A stretch of 38,228 nucleotides of DNA. It comes from Filifactor alocis. GTDB taxonomy: Bacteria > Bacillota > Clostridia > Peptostreptococcales > Filifactoraceae. The notes below the pieces were generated by a model, which saw nothing but the letters and a program-made list of their open reading frames with translations, was not told the DNA's origin and made no database searches. Positions 23,901-32,669 of the stretch are shown in pieces. Every line of letters begins with the position of its first letter. Within the stretch, counting starts at the first letter, position 1. The DNA lies in the NCBI GenBank assembly GCA_030529565.1, contig JAUMWQ010000003.1:1-38228 (forward strand). Reading direction: 5' to 3'. The position numbers and the translations under genes are program-made.

Positions 23901-23932
23901 AGAGGAGGATGAAAAAAATCTTCCTCTTTTTT
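23901..23932 (+). terminator. Insulating terminator upstream of the lysine gene promoter
   Basis: AGAGGAGGAT / ATCTTCCTCT (10 bp, one G-U pair), loop GAAAAAA, then TTTTTT. It ends 5 bp before the -24 box. Confidence 0.8.
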
Positions 23933-23936
23933 CGTT

Positions 23937-23953
23937 TTGGCACAGTACCTGCA
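23937..23953 (+). promoter_or_regulatory. Sigma-54 (-24/-12) promoter of the lysine 6-dehydrogenase-like gene
   Basis: TTGGCACAGTACCTGCA has a perfect -24 half and correct spacing; the -12 half is CTGCA instead of TTGCA. It lies 70 bp upstream of the start codon and 169 bp after the RocR-like gene. Confidence 0.78.
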
Positions 23954-24006
23954 TTGATAAGAAGTGAAAACAGGTAGAAGTTCTAGGTAGGAAAAGGAGG
24001 TAACTT

Positions 24007-25164
24007 ATGAAGTATTTAGTTTTGGGAAGCGGATTGCAAGGTAGAGTTGTCGCCTACGACATCATCAAGTTTGAGGAGGATGCGACGGTCGTGATTGCCG
24101 ACATAGACAAGGAAAATCTGAAGTTGGCGAAGAGTTTGATCAAGGAGGATAGGCTCTCCGTGGAGGAGTTTGATATCACAGATTCGGGGTCTACCGTTGA
24201 GCTGATGAATAAGGCCGATGTGATCGTAAATTCTCTTCCCCACACCTGGGATATCACGGAGAAGGTATATGGGGCTCTATCGAAGACAAAGGGAAAGAAG
24301 GCTGTTTTTACCGACTATTGGATGTGGGAGAAGCACTATGATTTCGATGAGGACTTGAAGAAGGCGGACTGCCTCGTGGTTCCGGGCCTCGGCATCGTGC
24401 CCGGTTTCGGAAATATCTGCTCGGGTCAGCTTGCCTATGAGTTTGATCAGTTGGAGGAAACTTCGATCTATTGCGGAGGGCTTCCCACAAAGCTGGGAGT
24501 AGCGCCCTTGGACTATATGATCTTATTCAATGTCGAAGCCTTGTTGGATCTCTATTTGACTCCGCCCACGGTGATCCGTGACGGAAAATTGGAGGTGGAG
24601 GATGCTCTGGACAACCTTGAATCTTACCTGATCCCGGGCTACGGAAGTGTAGATGCGCTCAAGACCGACGGGCTCTACAGTTTGAATAAGACCCTGCTCG
24701 AGAAGGGAGTAAAGAGAGCCTCCGAATACACCCTTAGATATCCGGGCCACTATCAGTTTATGCAGGAACTCGACGAGATGGGATTCTTTTCCAAGGAGGT
24801 TATCGAAGTTCGAGGACAGAAGGTCGTTCCGAGAGACTTCTCTGAAGAAGTTCTCAATACGCTGATGAAGAAGATGCCTGGAGTAAGGGATTTCACCTAT
24901 CTGAAGGTAAACGGCAAAGGACTAAAGGACGGCAAATACGTCCAAAAAGCATATGAACTTCTCGCTTACAGCGATGAGGAGGAAGGGATCACATCGATGG
25001 AGATCACCACGGCCTATCCCGCCTCGATCGCGGCTATGATCATTGCTAAGGATGACGGGGGAATGAGAGGTGTTGTGGAACCCGAGAACATCTTCGTCGG
25101 GGAACGGTTCCAAAAAATGGTCTCCGAACTCGCGAAACGGGGAGTAGTGGTATATGAAGTGTAG
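24007..25164 (+). CDS. Lysine 6-dehydrogenase-like (saccharopine dehydrogenase family) enzyme
   Basis: A 385-residue NAD(P)-binding oxidoreductase. The Rossmann motif is GSGLQG (7-12). The body follows the layout of lysine 6-dehydrogenase from Geobacillus: VVPGLGIVPGFGNICSG, GGLPTKLGVAPLDYMILFNVE, TLRYPGH and a C-terminal TTAYPASIAAMI. The length equals that of the family. It would oxidise the epsilon-amino group of lysine to allysine (cyclising to piperideine-6-carboxylate); related enzymes act on saccharopine or 3,5-diaminohexanoate, so the exact substrate is inferred. AAAGGAGG precedes ATG 24007. It is driven by a -24/-12 promoter and sits next to a RocR-like activator, a LysO exporter and an NhaC carrier. 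Confidence 0.85.
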   Translation: MKYLVLGSGLQGRVVAYDIIKFEEDATVVIADIDKENLKLAKSLIKEDRLSVEEFDITDSGSTVELMNKADVIVNSLPHTWDITEKVYGALSKTKGKKAVFTDYWMWEKHYDFDEDLKKADCLVVPGLGIVPGFGNICSGQLAYEFDQLEETSIYCGGLPTKLGVAPLDYMILFNVEALLDLYLTPPTVIRDGKLEVEDALDNLESYLIPGYGSVDALKTDGLYSLNKTLLEKGVKRASEYTLRYPGHYQFMQELDEMGFFSKEVIEVRGQKVVPRDFSEEVLNTLMKKMPGVRDFTYLKVNGKGLKDGKYVQKAYELLAYSDEEEGITSMEITTAYPASIAAMIIAKDDGGMRGVVEPENIFVGERFQKMVSELAKRGVVVYEV

Positions 25165-25416
25165 GAGGTATCGCATCGTGAATAAGATCCCGCCTCTTCG
25201 GGAAGAGAGTGTCCCGGTGGCTGTAGGATGCAAACTATAAGGGGACGGATAACGAGGGGGTGTCCTATATCGGATTGTCATAACTTCGTTTTTATACGGA
25301 AAAGGGATCGGTGATATGGAGGCTCGATGGAACTGATGAATACCGAGACAAAAGTCATATAGCACGGTAGTTCGATAGGAAGGATTGTTCTGTGTGATAG
25401 TTGTATAGATAAACGG

Positions 25417-25473
25417 AGGAGCCGGTTTTTATTTCCGATACAGGTTTATGTGGAGATAAGGCAGGCTCCTTTT
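25417..25473 (+). terminator. Possible attenuator in the leader of the second nhaC
   Basis: AGGAGCC (25417-25423) pairs with GGCTCCT (25464-25470), followed by TTT. The enclosed 40 nt begin with GGTTTTTAT. It lies 55 bp before the nhaC start inside a 360-bp gap (25165-25527) that has no gene and no repeat element that I can see. It could be a terminator of the dehydrogenase gene or a regulated leader. Confidence 0.45.
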
Positions 25474-25527
25474 GTACAAAGGAAAGATACGTCCATTGTG
25501 GGCGGTGTCGAAGGGAGGAGCGAAACC

Positions 25528-27057
25528 ATGGCAGAAAACATGTATTCGATCAAAAAGAGTAGGATACCGGGCAAGTTTGAGGCATTGCTACCCATCGTGG
25601 TCCTACTGGTTATTTTGATACCTAACTATATCTTTCATTGGGGAATAGACCCCCATATCCCCATCGTTATTGCAGCTGCAGTAGGAATGATTGTGGGGAG
25701 ACTTTGCGGATACAGCTACAATGCGATGCTGGCGGGGATGCTGAACACCATTAACAGAACTATGGAGGCAATGTTGATACTGATGCTGGTTGGTTGTTTG
25801 ACAGCATCTTGGATCCTGTCGGGAACGATACCGGCCATCGTCTATTATGGGCTCAACTTTCTCTCTCCTGAAATTTTTCTTCCTGTAGGACTGATCCTGT
25901 GCGTTACCATCGGACTCGCCTGCGGTTCGGCATGGACCACTACGGCGACCCTTGGGGTTGCCTTTATGTCGATGGGGGCCGGGTTGGGTATAAATCCGGC
26001 GATCACGGCAGGAATGTGTATCTCGGGAGCGGCGATGGGAGATAAGTTGTCGCCTCTGTCGGATTCTACCAACTTGGCGGCAGGAGTTTCGGAAACGAAT
26101 TTATTTGATCATATCAATGCGATGATCACGACCACCGTACCCAGTTTCTTCATAGCCCTGTTTATTTACGGTGGCATCAGTTTCTTGATGAGTTCAAAAA
26201 ACTATGATGATCAGATTGCGTTGGAGCTCCAACGGACTCTGAATCAACATTTTGAGCTTTCTCCCATACTGTTGATACCGGCATTGGTCATTATCTTGGT
26301 AGCAGTCTTTCGGATTCCTGCGATACCGGGGATTTTCATCTCCTCCATAACAGGATTTATCTTTGCTTTGATCTTTCAAAAATCTGGTGTGATAGATTGT
26401 ATCATCTCGGCACACTACGGTTATTCTGCAAATACAGAAAACGAGTTGGCCGATGCTCTCTTAAACCGAGGAGGAATGAATGCGATGATGTGGACGATAA
26501 ATCTTGCGATCGTCGCGATAGGCTTCGGAGGGTTGATGGAAAAGATTGGAATCGTGGAATCCCTATTGGGAAAGCTCGTGCACAGAATAAAAGGAGTATG
26601 CTCTTTGATTCTGATAACGATGGTGACTTCTCTGTTCTGCAACCTGTCCATGTGTGATCAGTACCTCGCCTTGATCATTCCGGCGTCGATGTATAAGGAT
26701 CTGTATGACAAGCACGGTTTGGCTCGTAATCTGCTCTCTAGGACATTGGAAGACATGGGTACTCTCTGGTCGCCGATGATACCCTGGACTTCCTGTGGAG
26801 CCCATCACACCGCAATGCTGGGAGTTTCACCTGTTCAATACTTTCCATTTGCCTTTATTCCGCTCGTAACCCCTGTTGTCGCTTTGGTTGCGGCCTACTT
26901 CGGGAGATTGATCTTCTATGCGGACGGTACACAGACAGGATTGTTCTCCAAGAAGTTGAAGAAGAGAACTCCTGCTTTTGCTCCGGACTATTCCCTTGAG
27001 GTCAGTCTGGCGGCCCTCAAAAAAATAAGAGGTGAGGAAGATGAAGAGGAGAAATAA
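25528..27057 (+). CDS. NhaC-family carrier (second copy)
   Basis: A 509-residue polytopic membrane protein of the NhaC family. The hallmark CGSAWTTTATLGVAFM and GAAMGDKLSPLSDSTNLAAG segments are present, as is the later TLEDMGTLWSPMIPWTSCGAHH. Family members are Na+/H+ antiporters or Na+-coupled amino-acid carriers (tyrosine, lysine and others). In this block a lysine or lysine-product carrier is plausible (inferred). ATG 25528 has GGGAGGAG upstream; the open frame from 25450 includes the leader hairpin and is unlikely. It is not closely similar to the NhaC at 7405. The stop overlaps the next gene by 17 bp. Confidence 0.9.
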   Translation: MAENMYSIKKSRIPGKFEALLPIVVLLVILIPNYIFHWGIDPHIPIVIAAAVGMIVGRLCGYSYNAMLAGMLNTINRTMEAMLILMLVGCLTASWILSGTIPAIVYYGLNFLSPEIFLPVGLILCVTIGLACGSAWTTTATLGVAFMSMGAGLGINPAITAGMCISGAAMGDKLSPLSDSTNLAAGVSETNLFDHINAMITTTVPSFFIALFIYGGISFLMSSKNYDDQIALELQRTLNQHFELSPILLIPALVIILVAVFRIPAIPGIFISSITGFIFALIFQKSGVIDCIISAHYGYSANTENELADALLNRGGMNAMMWTINLAIVAIGFGGLMEKIGIVESLLGKLVHRIKGVCSLILITMVTSLFCNLSMCDQYLALIIPASMYKDLYDKHGLARNLLSRTLEDMGTLWSPMIPWTSCGAHHTAMLGVSPVQYFPFAFIPLVTPVVALVAAYFGRLIFYADGTQTGLFSKKLKKRTPAFAPDYSLEVSLAALKKIRGEEDEEEK

Positions 27058-27493
27058 GAGCGGATATATCGAAGGTAGGAAGAGGAGCTTTGTTACAAGG
27101 GCGGGGGAAAAATCTTTTCCGGTAAAGATAGGAGGCGTTATTGCCGGAGTTCTCATGTGTTGGTATTCTCTTCGAGAGATCCATATTATAGGGACGGTCC
27201 TTGGAGTCCTCCTCATTATGGCTTCCTTTCTGAAAAAGACGCACATCATCAATGAAGAAGGGGTGATCGTCGAATACGATATGGGATTTTCCACCTACAG
27301 AGATGTGTGGAAGTGGGAAGAGATCACTTCCGTACTTTGGGAGGCAAGCTCCTTGGGAGGACTTACTCTCTATGTCGGAAGAGGAGAATTTGCTCGAATC
27401 TTTCGCTACAGTCTGCAAGAGAAAGAAGGGATCGTAGGACTCGCACTACACAGAAATCCAAAGATCCGAGTCGGTAAATTTGAAAAGAGGTGA
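27041..27493 (+). CDS. Small membrane protein of unknown function
   Basis: A 150-residue protein with a basic N-terminus (MKRRNKSGYIEGRKR), two hydrophobic segments close together (about 29-45 and 49-64) and a C-terminal cytoplasmic part rich in beta-strand text (EEGVIVEYDMGFSTYRD, WKWEEITSVLW). The layout resembles small PH-like membrane proteins. I do not recognise a family. It starts inside the end of the nhaC gene (17-bp overlap), so translation is probably coupled and the protein may assist or modulate that carrier. GTG 27032 is an alternative start. Confidence 0.75.
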   Translation: MKRRNKSGYIEGRKRSFVTRAGEKSFPVKIGGVIAGVLMCWYSLREIHIIGTVLGVLLIMASFLKKTHIINEEGVIVEYDMGFSTYRDVWKWEEITSVLWEASSLGGLTLYVGRGEFARIFRYSLQEKEGIVGLALHRNPKIRVGKFEKR

Positions 27494-27580
27494 TGGGATA
27501 ATAGCAGTGCAACTGTGTTTGGTTGTGAAACTCCGGGTCTTGAATATAGATCGTCTATTTAAAGTATTGGAGAAGAAATG

Positions 27581-27618
27581 AGCACTTTCAGGGATTCTTG
27601 CGAGAGAGTGCTTTTTTC
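27581..27618 (+). terminator. Terminator after the nhaC/membrane protein pair
   Basis: AGCACTTTC / GAGAGTGCT stem (one wobble pair) and TTTTTT, about 90 bp after the stop. Confidence 0.8.
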
Positions 27619-27639
27619 TATGAGTATCTGTTTGATTAA

Positions 27640-27836
27640 AAAGTTGCAGGGATACTGTATTTTTGCCATTGTTCTACAGAGGGTTGAGAGTTTGGGAAAT
27701 GCCGTACAAAGAAAATTTCATAATGTTCCTTTGAGTTTGCAAACAATGAACGTTTGTAAGATAAATGCTTCTGAGAGATCCAGTATTCATATACAGTGGT
27801 TTTATGATGTTTTTTGAATTATACAGTGTTTTCCTT
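27640..27836 (-). repeat. Element C, copy 4 (long variant)
   Basis: The right end TTTTTTGAATTATACAGTG then TTTTCCTTG is the inverse of the C left end. CAGTATTCATATACAGTGGTTTTATGATG matches the copy at 9636-9775. No coding gene is supported in this stretch. Confidence 0.65.
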
Positions 27837-27905
27837 GTAATATCAAATATTCAAAACACCTTGCTTTTCATGCAACACCGAGACTGAGGTGTTTTTTTAC
27901 TTGTG

Positions 27906-28017
27906 ATACGATTCTTCCTTTGAGTTGTGGATATAAACGATCTATGACCCATAGAAGATAAAACGAATTTTCGTAGTCGCAGAATAAATATATCCATCCT
28001 TCTATTGGAGAATAGTA
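27906..28017 (+). repeat. Element A, copy 6
   Basis: Starts TACGATTCTTCCTTTGAGTTG and ends CCTTCTATTGGAGAATAGTA. It shares CATAGAAGATAAAACGAATTT and CAGAATAAATATATCCATC with copies 1 and 4. Confidence 0.8.
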
Positions 28018-28175
28018 TGAGGTGTTGTCCTCTTTTTCTACCGATCGCAATCCACACAGCTTGTTGAGGATACGATTTTATTTTTTCTGACAATTACCCT
28101 TGGTGTTCGGGTTTATTTTTTCAATTAATTCGGTATTTTTGTCAAGCAAACGTTTCCCAATTTTTGAAAAAGGGG

Positions 28176-28181
28176 TATAAT
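28176..28181 (+). promoter_or_regulatory. -10 box of the alarmone synthetase gene
   Basis: TATAAT 36 bp before the start codon. No good -35 box stands at 17 bp. Confidence 0.4.
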
Positions 28182-28216
28182 AATAAAAAGATGAGATAGG
28201 GGAGGCGAAGGTACAT

Positions 28217-28927
28217 ATGTATGATTATGAGTTAAACAGTACGGTGTTTAATACGCTGCCGATGCCCAAGGATATCGGAGAGTTTTACAAGCAGGCTCGT
28301 GAGTACAAGGAATCGATCCTGAAGTATCAGTGTGTCATCAAGGAGATCAAGGCAAAGCTCGAGATCCTCAATGATGAGATGTCTTTACATAGTGACAGAA
28401 ACCCCATTAAGATGATAAAAACCAGGGTAAAAGACCCGTTGAGCACGATTGAAAAACTGCGAAGGAGAAATTGGCCCGTATCGGTGGAGTCGATGGAGAA
28501 GAACCTCAACGATGTTGCAGGGGTACGTATCATCTGTTCTTTCATTGACGATATCTATGATTTGGCAGAGATGATGAGAAGCCAGGACGATGTTACCGTT
28601 TTGGAGATAAAGGATTATATCAAAAATCCGAAACCAAACGGGTATCGAAGCTACCATATGATCGTAGAGGTTCCGATCTATTTTTCGTGTCATAAGGAGC
28701 GTGTGCGTGCAGAACTTCAGATAAGGACGATCGCGATGGATTTTTGGGCGAGTTTGGAACATCATCTAAGGTATAAGAAGGAGATCAAAAACTCGGAAGA
28801 GATCAAGGAACAGTTGCGGGAATGTGCGAATATTATTGCAAATACGGACGAGCGTATGCAGAATATCCTCTATCAGATCATGGAGCAGGACAAGGAAGAA
28901 GTTGCGGAAGCAGGGGTGCAGGACTGA
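28217..28927 (+). CDS. Small alarmone synthetase (RelQ/RelP-type (p)ppGpp synthetase)
   Basis: A 236-residue protein made of a single RelA/SpoT synthetase domain without hydrolase or regulatory domains. It would make the stress alarmone (p)ppGpp (or pGpp) from GTP/GDP and ATP. Conserved parts are DVAGVRIICSF, PKPNGYRSYHMIVEV (substrate G-loop) and ELQIRTIAMDFWASLEH, followed by a helical C-terminal tail as in YjbM (RelQ) used for tetramer formation. GGGGAGGCG precedes ATG 28217. It stands alone between repeat elements. It is somewhat longer than B. subtilis YjbM (211 residues); RelP versus RelQ cannot be decided. Confidence 0.92.
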   Translation: MYDYELNSTVFNTLPMPKDIGEFYKQAREYKESILKYQCVIKEIKAKLEILNDEMSLHSDRNPIKMIKTRVKDPLSTIEKLRRRNWPVSVESMEKNLNDVAGVRIICSFIDDIYDLAEMMRSQDDVTVLEIKDYIKNPKPNGYRSYHMIVEVPIYFSCHKERVRAELQIRTIAMDFWASLEHHLRYKKEIKNSEEIKEQLRECANIIANTDERMQNILYQIMEQDKEEVAEAGVQD

Positions 28928-28988
28928 TAGTGAAGATGAAACGATGCATTTTTGTTTCTTCGGCAAATGCGAAAGGACGGGCGATGCT

Positions 28989-29090
28989 ATTATTCGTTTG
29001 AACGACGGATAGGCTGTATTCTATGAGCGGTACAATGGATCTTTGTGTTTTCGGGTGTTGAGATAAGCATACTTCTGTTGGAGAATAGTA
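28989..29090 (+). repeat. Element A, copy 7
   Basis: A diverged copy starting TATTATTCGTTTGAACG and ending ACTTCTGTTGGAGAATAGTA. It lies between the synthetase stop and its terminator. Confidence 0.65.
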
Positions 29091-29139
29091 TAAGACGAGG
29101 GTTTTCATAAACGTTGTTCTTCCTGCGAAACGGACTCTG

Positions 29140-29320
29140 CTCTAAGGTTTTGAATTATGTGGTTTTTCTTTCGTTATTAAGACACACCGCACAAAGGCAA
29201 ACTTTCGATTTTCCTTCGATGTTATAAAATACAAAGGCTTTTATATCAATACTTTTAAGGATTTTATTCTTTTTACAAAATAGGTTTTATGCCGATTTTT
29301 CACATTGTTCGGTATCTCCA
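29140..29320 (-). repeat. Element C, copy 5 (rearranged)
   Basis: GGTTTTGAATTATGTGG (a C end) is followed by ACACACCGCACAAAGGCAAAC (the other C end) and then CAATACTTTTAAGGATTTT, which matches inner C text. It may be two overlapping or nested copies. Confidence 0.55.
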
Positions 29321-29392
29321 TAATAGTATAGAGCGATCAGCTACGTGATGTTGTGGATCAGAAAAAAGAAAGTAGAGAAAGAAGTGATGACA

Positions 29393-29426
29393 AAAAAACT
29401 CTCCCAAATATTCAGGAGAGTTTTTT
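29393..29426. terminator. Bidirectional terminator between synthetase and vanW-like genes
   Basis: AAAAAACTCTCC / GGAGAGTTTTTT perfect 12-bp stem with a 10-nt loop. It ends 14 bp from the stop of the minus-strand gene and serves both convergent genes. Confidence 0.9.
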
Positions 29427-29439
29427 ATTTAAGCAAAAA

Positions 29440-30501
29440 CTACTGTTGTAAACGTTCACGATAGATGGAACGGAACGAATCTTTCTTGATGATCTTGTTG
29501 TTTTCTTTGACGGTTCTACTCAACAAGTAGGAATTATTTCCGTTTTTGGTACGGGTAAGCGAGACGACACGTTTGGGAGTCTCCTGCATAGCGACCAGGT
29601 CGATTGTGATCGTGCTGTTATTGGCAGTGGCTTTGATCTTAACAGGAACTTTATACGTGTTCTTAAGTTTAAGGTTCAGATGTCCGTAACTTACAGCAGC
29701 ATCGTATCCGGCGGGAAGATAAGAAATTTTTAAGGAGTGGTTTCTTCTGTCCGGAACATCAATACCGCTTTGAAGAGCAGCGTTAAACAAGGTAGAGGAT
29801 ACTTGACAGATACCCCCGCCATAACCGTCTACGAAGTCGCCGTCCAAAATGACCTTGGCGTTTCTATAGCCGGACGATTTATCTGCGGGACCGATAACAC
29901 GGTTAAAATCAAAAACCTCTCCGGGTTTGATGACTCTTCCGTTCAAAACTCCTGCCGCTTTTTTGATGTTGTATTTTCGATTAGCTGAAGAATCCGAATA
30001 TTTCGAAATTCCACGTCCCAATTGGATAGGCTCGTTCTTTTTGGGTGGCGCTTCGGGAGTGGGAGCAGGGTTGTAATAATCCTGATCCAAACTGTCGATA
30101 ACGATGAGCTCTGTCGGGGTAATTTGTATGTCGCTTAGTTCAGAATTATTTGGTTGTACCCCGTTCGGATCATTTGTCAATTCATCTTCCTCTTTGAGAT
30201 CGCCGGTGTTTTGGTCGAGAACTTTGGAGTCTGAGATTTCTTCCTTCGCAATTGCCTCCGGATCATTTCCGAATGATTCCGGATTGGGAAGATTGCCCTT
30301 CGAAGCATCCTTTGAAGGTTTAGGCTGAGCGGACGAGTTTGTCGTTTGCGCAGCAGAGACTGATTTGGTCCGGTCTTGCAATGTAGGTGGTCTGGGCGTT
30401 GTTTTGTTACTGTTCGTTTTATTTGCAAATGCAGTCAGACCTGAAGAAGATACGAGCAGTACGGTTGATAAAATAAGTGCGGTGAATCTAAAGCGTTTCA
30501 A
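29440..30501 (-). CDS. Secreted VanW-family protein
   Basis: A 353-residue exported protein. A signal peptide is clear (MKRFRFTALILSTVLLVSS...AFA, cleavage near residue 26). Residues about 27-165 are low-complexity, rich in Asn, Ser, Pro, Thr and acidic residues, like a wall-spanning linker. The VanW domain follows (about 170-290) with ISKYSDSS, VIKPGEVFDFN, GYGGGICQVSSTLFNAAL and NHSLKISYLPAGYDAAVSYG. The last part resembles a G5-like domain. VanW proteins are named after vancomycin clusters but are common wall-associated proteins whose function is not settled; no van genes are nearby. ATG 30501 follows GGAGGTATTTTT. Confidence 0.9.
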   Translation of the reverse strand: MKRFRFTALILSTVLLVSSSGLTAFANKTNSNKTTPRPPTLQDRTKSVSAAQTTNSSAQPKPSKDASKGNLPNPESFGNDPEAIAKEEISDSKVLDQNTGDLKEEDELTNDPNGVQPNNSELSDIQITPTELIVIDSLDQDYYNPAPTPEAPPKKNEPIQLGRGISKYSDSSANRKYNIKKAAGVLNGRVIKPGEVFDFNRVIGPADKSSGYRNAKVILDGDFVDGYGGGICQVSSTLFNAALQSGIDVPDRRNHSLKISYLPAGYDAAVSYGHLNLKLKNTYKVPVKIKATANNSTITIDLVAMQETPKRVVSLTRTKNGNNSYLLSRTVKENNKIIKKDSFRSIYRERLQQ

Positions 30502-30689
30502 TAAAAATACCTCCTAGTACATAAAACTACTATAAATAAGCGGAACGTGGTTCCGAGGTTGAAATATTATATAACAAACAGCCACTACCACAAGAGGAAT
30601 CGACGACAACCCCTCTCTTTCATTATATCATGGTTTCAAAAAAATAGAAATCTTGATCAAACATTTGTATCGGTATTGTCATAATATTA

Positions 30690-30845
30690 TTGGTCTAGGG
30701 CAATAACGTTCAAAGGAAAGTTTCTTGTTTTTCTTTATAGTTATAAAATGTGCAAGATTGTTAAATCAACACTTTTAATAATTTCATCCTGCATATAACG
30801 TTGATTTTATACAACTCTTTTGAATTATGCGATATTGGCTTGATG
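30690..30845 (-). repeat. Element C, copy 6
   Basis: The right end CTTTTGAATTATGCGATATTG and inner text AATTTCATCCTGCATATAACG, ATTTTATACAAC and TTAAATCAACAC match other C copies inversely. It lies 40 bp from the stop of the ABC gene. The rest of the gap (30502-30689) shows no gene. Confidence 0.7.
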
Positions 30846-30884
30846 GTATGCTTACATCGATCCGAATTTCAAGTTATGAGTTTG

Positions 30885-32669
30885 CTAGGCTTGGTTTTCG
30901 CTATCGAACTGGCTGTTATAGAGGTTGGCATACAGGCCTCTTCTTCGTATCAATTCGTTATGGCTCCCGGTCTCCTTGATATCTCCGTCCTCCATATAGA
31001 CGATGATGTCCGCATCCTTAATGGTGGAAAGACGGTGAGCGATGATGAAGCTCGTTCTACCCTTCATCAGACTGGCCATTGCGTGTTGGATCAGCACCTC
31101 CGTCCTTGTATCGACAGAACTGGTCGCTTCATCCAAGATCATAACGGGGCTGTCGGAGAGGATGGCACGTGCTATGGTCAAAAGCTGTCGTTCGCCTTGG
31201 GCTAGGTTTGCGCCGTTTTCCTGAAGCTGGAAGTCATATCCTCCGGGGAGCGTATTGATAAAGGAGTCGGCGCGTGCCGCTTTCGCAGCTGCAACCACTT
31301 CCTCATCTGTGGCATCCAGGCGACCGTAACGAAGGTTGTCCATAATGCTTCCTGTAAACAGCCAGGTATCTTGGAGGACCATGCCGAAGATAGAACGAAG
31401 GTCGGAGCGTTTCATCTCCCGGATATCGATCCCTCCGATCTTGATCGAACCCTTCTCCACATCGTAGAAACGCAGAAGAAGGTTGACCAGGGTGGTTTTG
31501 CCCGCGCCGGTAGGGCCTACGATGGCAACCTTGCGACCGACATCTACCTTGAGGTTGACATCGTGCATAAGAGTATTTTCGCTTGAATAGCCGAAACGTA
31601 CATGCTCAAACTCAATAAAGGCATTCTCCTTGTCAGGCGATCTCGCCGGATAGGGATCGGGCAATTCCTCTTCTTCATCCAGGAAGTCAAAAACTCGAGA
31701 TGCTGCAGCTGCAGCGGATTGAAGAACATTTGCGATTTGAACCGTCTGGATGATCGGTTGAGAAAACTGTCTCAAATATTGGATGAAGGATTGGATCATC
31801 CCTATGCTCATTCTGCCGTTGATCACCAGCCAACCGCTGACGACGGCAACAGCTACATAACCGAGGTTGCTCATCCCTTGAGTAATCGGCATAAGAGTGC
31901 TGGAGAGAAATTGGGACTTCCAAGCACTTTGATACAGGTCGTCGTTTTGTTTCTCGAAGGAAGAGATGACTTCCTGTTGCGTATTAAAGGCGCTTACAAT
32001 GTTGTGGCCGGTGTAAACTTCTTCGACATAACCATTCAAAGCACCGAGTTTTTCCTGCTGCTCTGAAAAGTGTTTCTGGGAGGATTTTACGATCGTCATC
32101 GATACGACCATCGACAGAGGGATGGTAAGCACGCCGATCAAGGTCAGGATCGGATCGATCCACAACATCATGGCTAAGATACAGATCACGGTTACGATGG
32201 AAGTGATAAACTGTTCCAAACTCTGTTGAAGGCTGTTGGAAACGATATCGACATCATTGGTGATCCTGCTCAAAACATCTCCGTAGGTATTGGTGTCAAA
32301 ATAGTTTAGAGGAAGTTTTTTTAACTTGGCATCCACTTGGGAGCGTAGATCAAAGATCGTCTTCTGGGAGACCCGGACTAAGATCTTCGAACTCAGAAAT
32401 TTCAGTGCGGCATAGAGAAGATAGACTCCTGCAAAGAGGCAGAGCATCGTAATAAAGTAGGAGACTCCGGCCTTTGACGTTTCTCCCGCAACCCTTAGAC
32501 CAAGCAAGGCATCCGTGGCATGTCCTAAGATAAAAGGGCCAAGGCTGCTGAAGAAAGCTGCAAGAACCGCCAAAACGATCGAAAGAATAAGAGGGTTCCG
32601 GTAAGGTCTCATAAAGAGAAACAAACGTCTGAAAACTTGTGTAAAACGTATGGACGGTTTCTTCATCAT
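30885..32669 (-). CDS. ABC exporter half-transporter, subunit B (canonical ATP site)
   Basis: A 594-residue fusion of six transmembrane helices (about 20-310) and an ATPase domain. Walker A is GPTGAGKTTL, the signature is LAQGERQLL instead of LSGGQ, and Walker B is MILDEATSSVD with the catalytic glutamate. With the upstream partner it forms a heterodimeric exporter like BmrCD, LmrCD or EfrAB, which pump drugs, lipids or peptides out. ATG 32669 overlaps the stop of the upstream gene as ATGA, after GGAGG; ATG 32666 is an equally good start. Substrate unknown. Confidence 0.92.
   Translation of the reverse strand: MMKKPSIRFTQVFRRLFLFMRPYRNPLILSIVLAVLAAFFSSLGPFILGHATDALLGLRVAGETSKAGVSYFITMLCLFAGVYLLYAALKFLSSKILVRVSQKTIFDLRSQVDAKLKKLPLNYFDTNTYGDVLSRITNDVDIVSNSLQQSLEQFITSIVTVICILAMMLWIDPILTLIGVLTIPLSMVVSMTIVKSSQKHFSEQQEKLGALNGYVEEVYTGHNIVSAFNTQQEVISSFEKQNDDLYQSAWKSQFLSSTLMPITQGMSNLGYVAVAVVSGWLVINGRMSIGMIQSFIQYLRQFSQPIIQTVQIANVLQSAAAAASRVFDFLDEEEELPDPYPARSPDKENAFIEFEHVRFGYSSENTLMHDVNLKVDVGRKVAIVGPTGAGKTTLVNLLLRFYDVEKGSIKIGGIDIREMKRSDLRSIFGMVLQDTWLFTGSIMDNLRYGRLDATDEEVVAAAKAARADSFINTLPGGYDFQLQENGANLAQGERQLLTIARAILSDSPVMILDEATSSVDTRTEVLIQHAMASLMKGRTSFIIAHRLSTIKDADIIVYMEDGDIKETGSHNELIRRRGLYANLYNSQFDSENQA

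Noticed and set aside
25450-25527. Upstream extension of the second nhaC to 25450
   Set aside because: The extension is not hydrophobic or conserved in type, contains the leader hairpin, and ATG 25528 has a good ribosome site.
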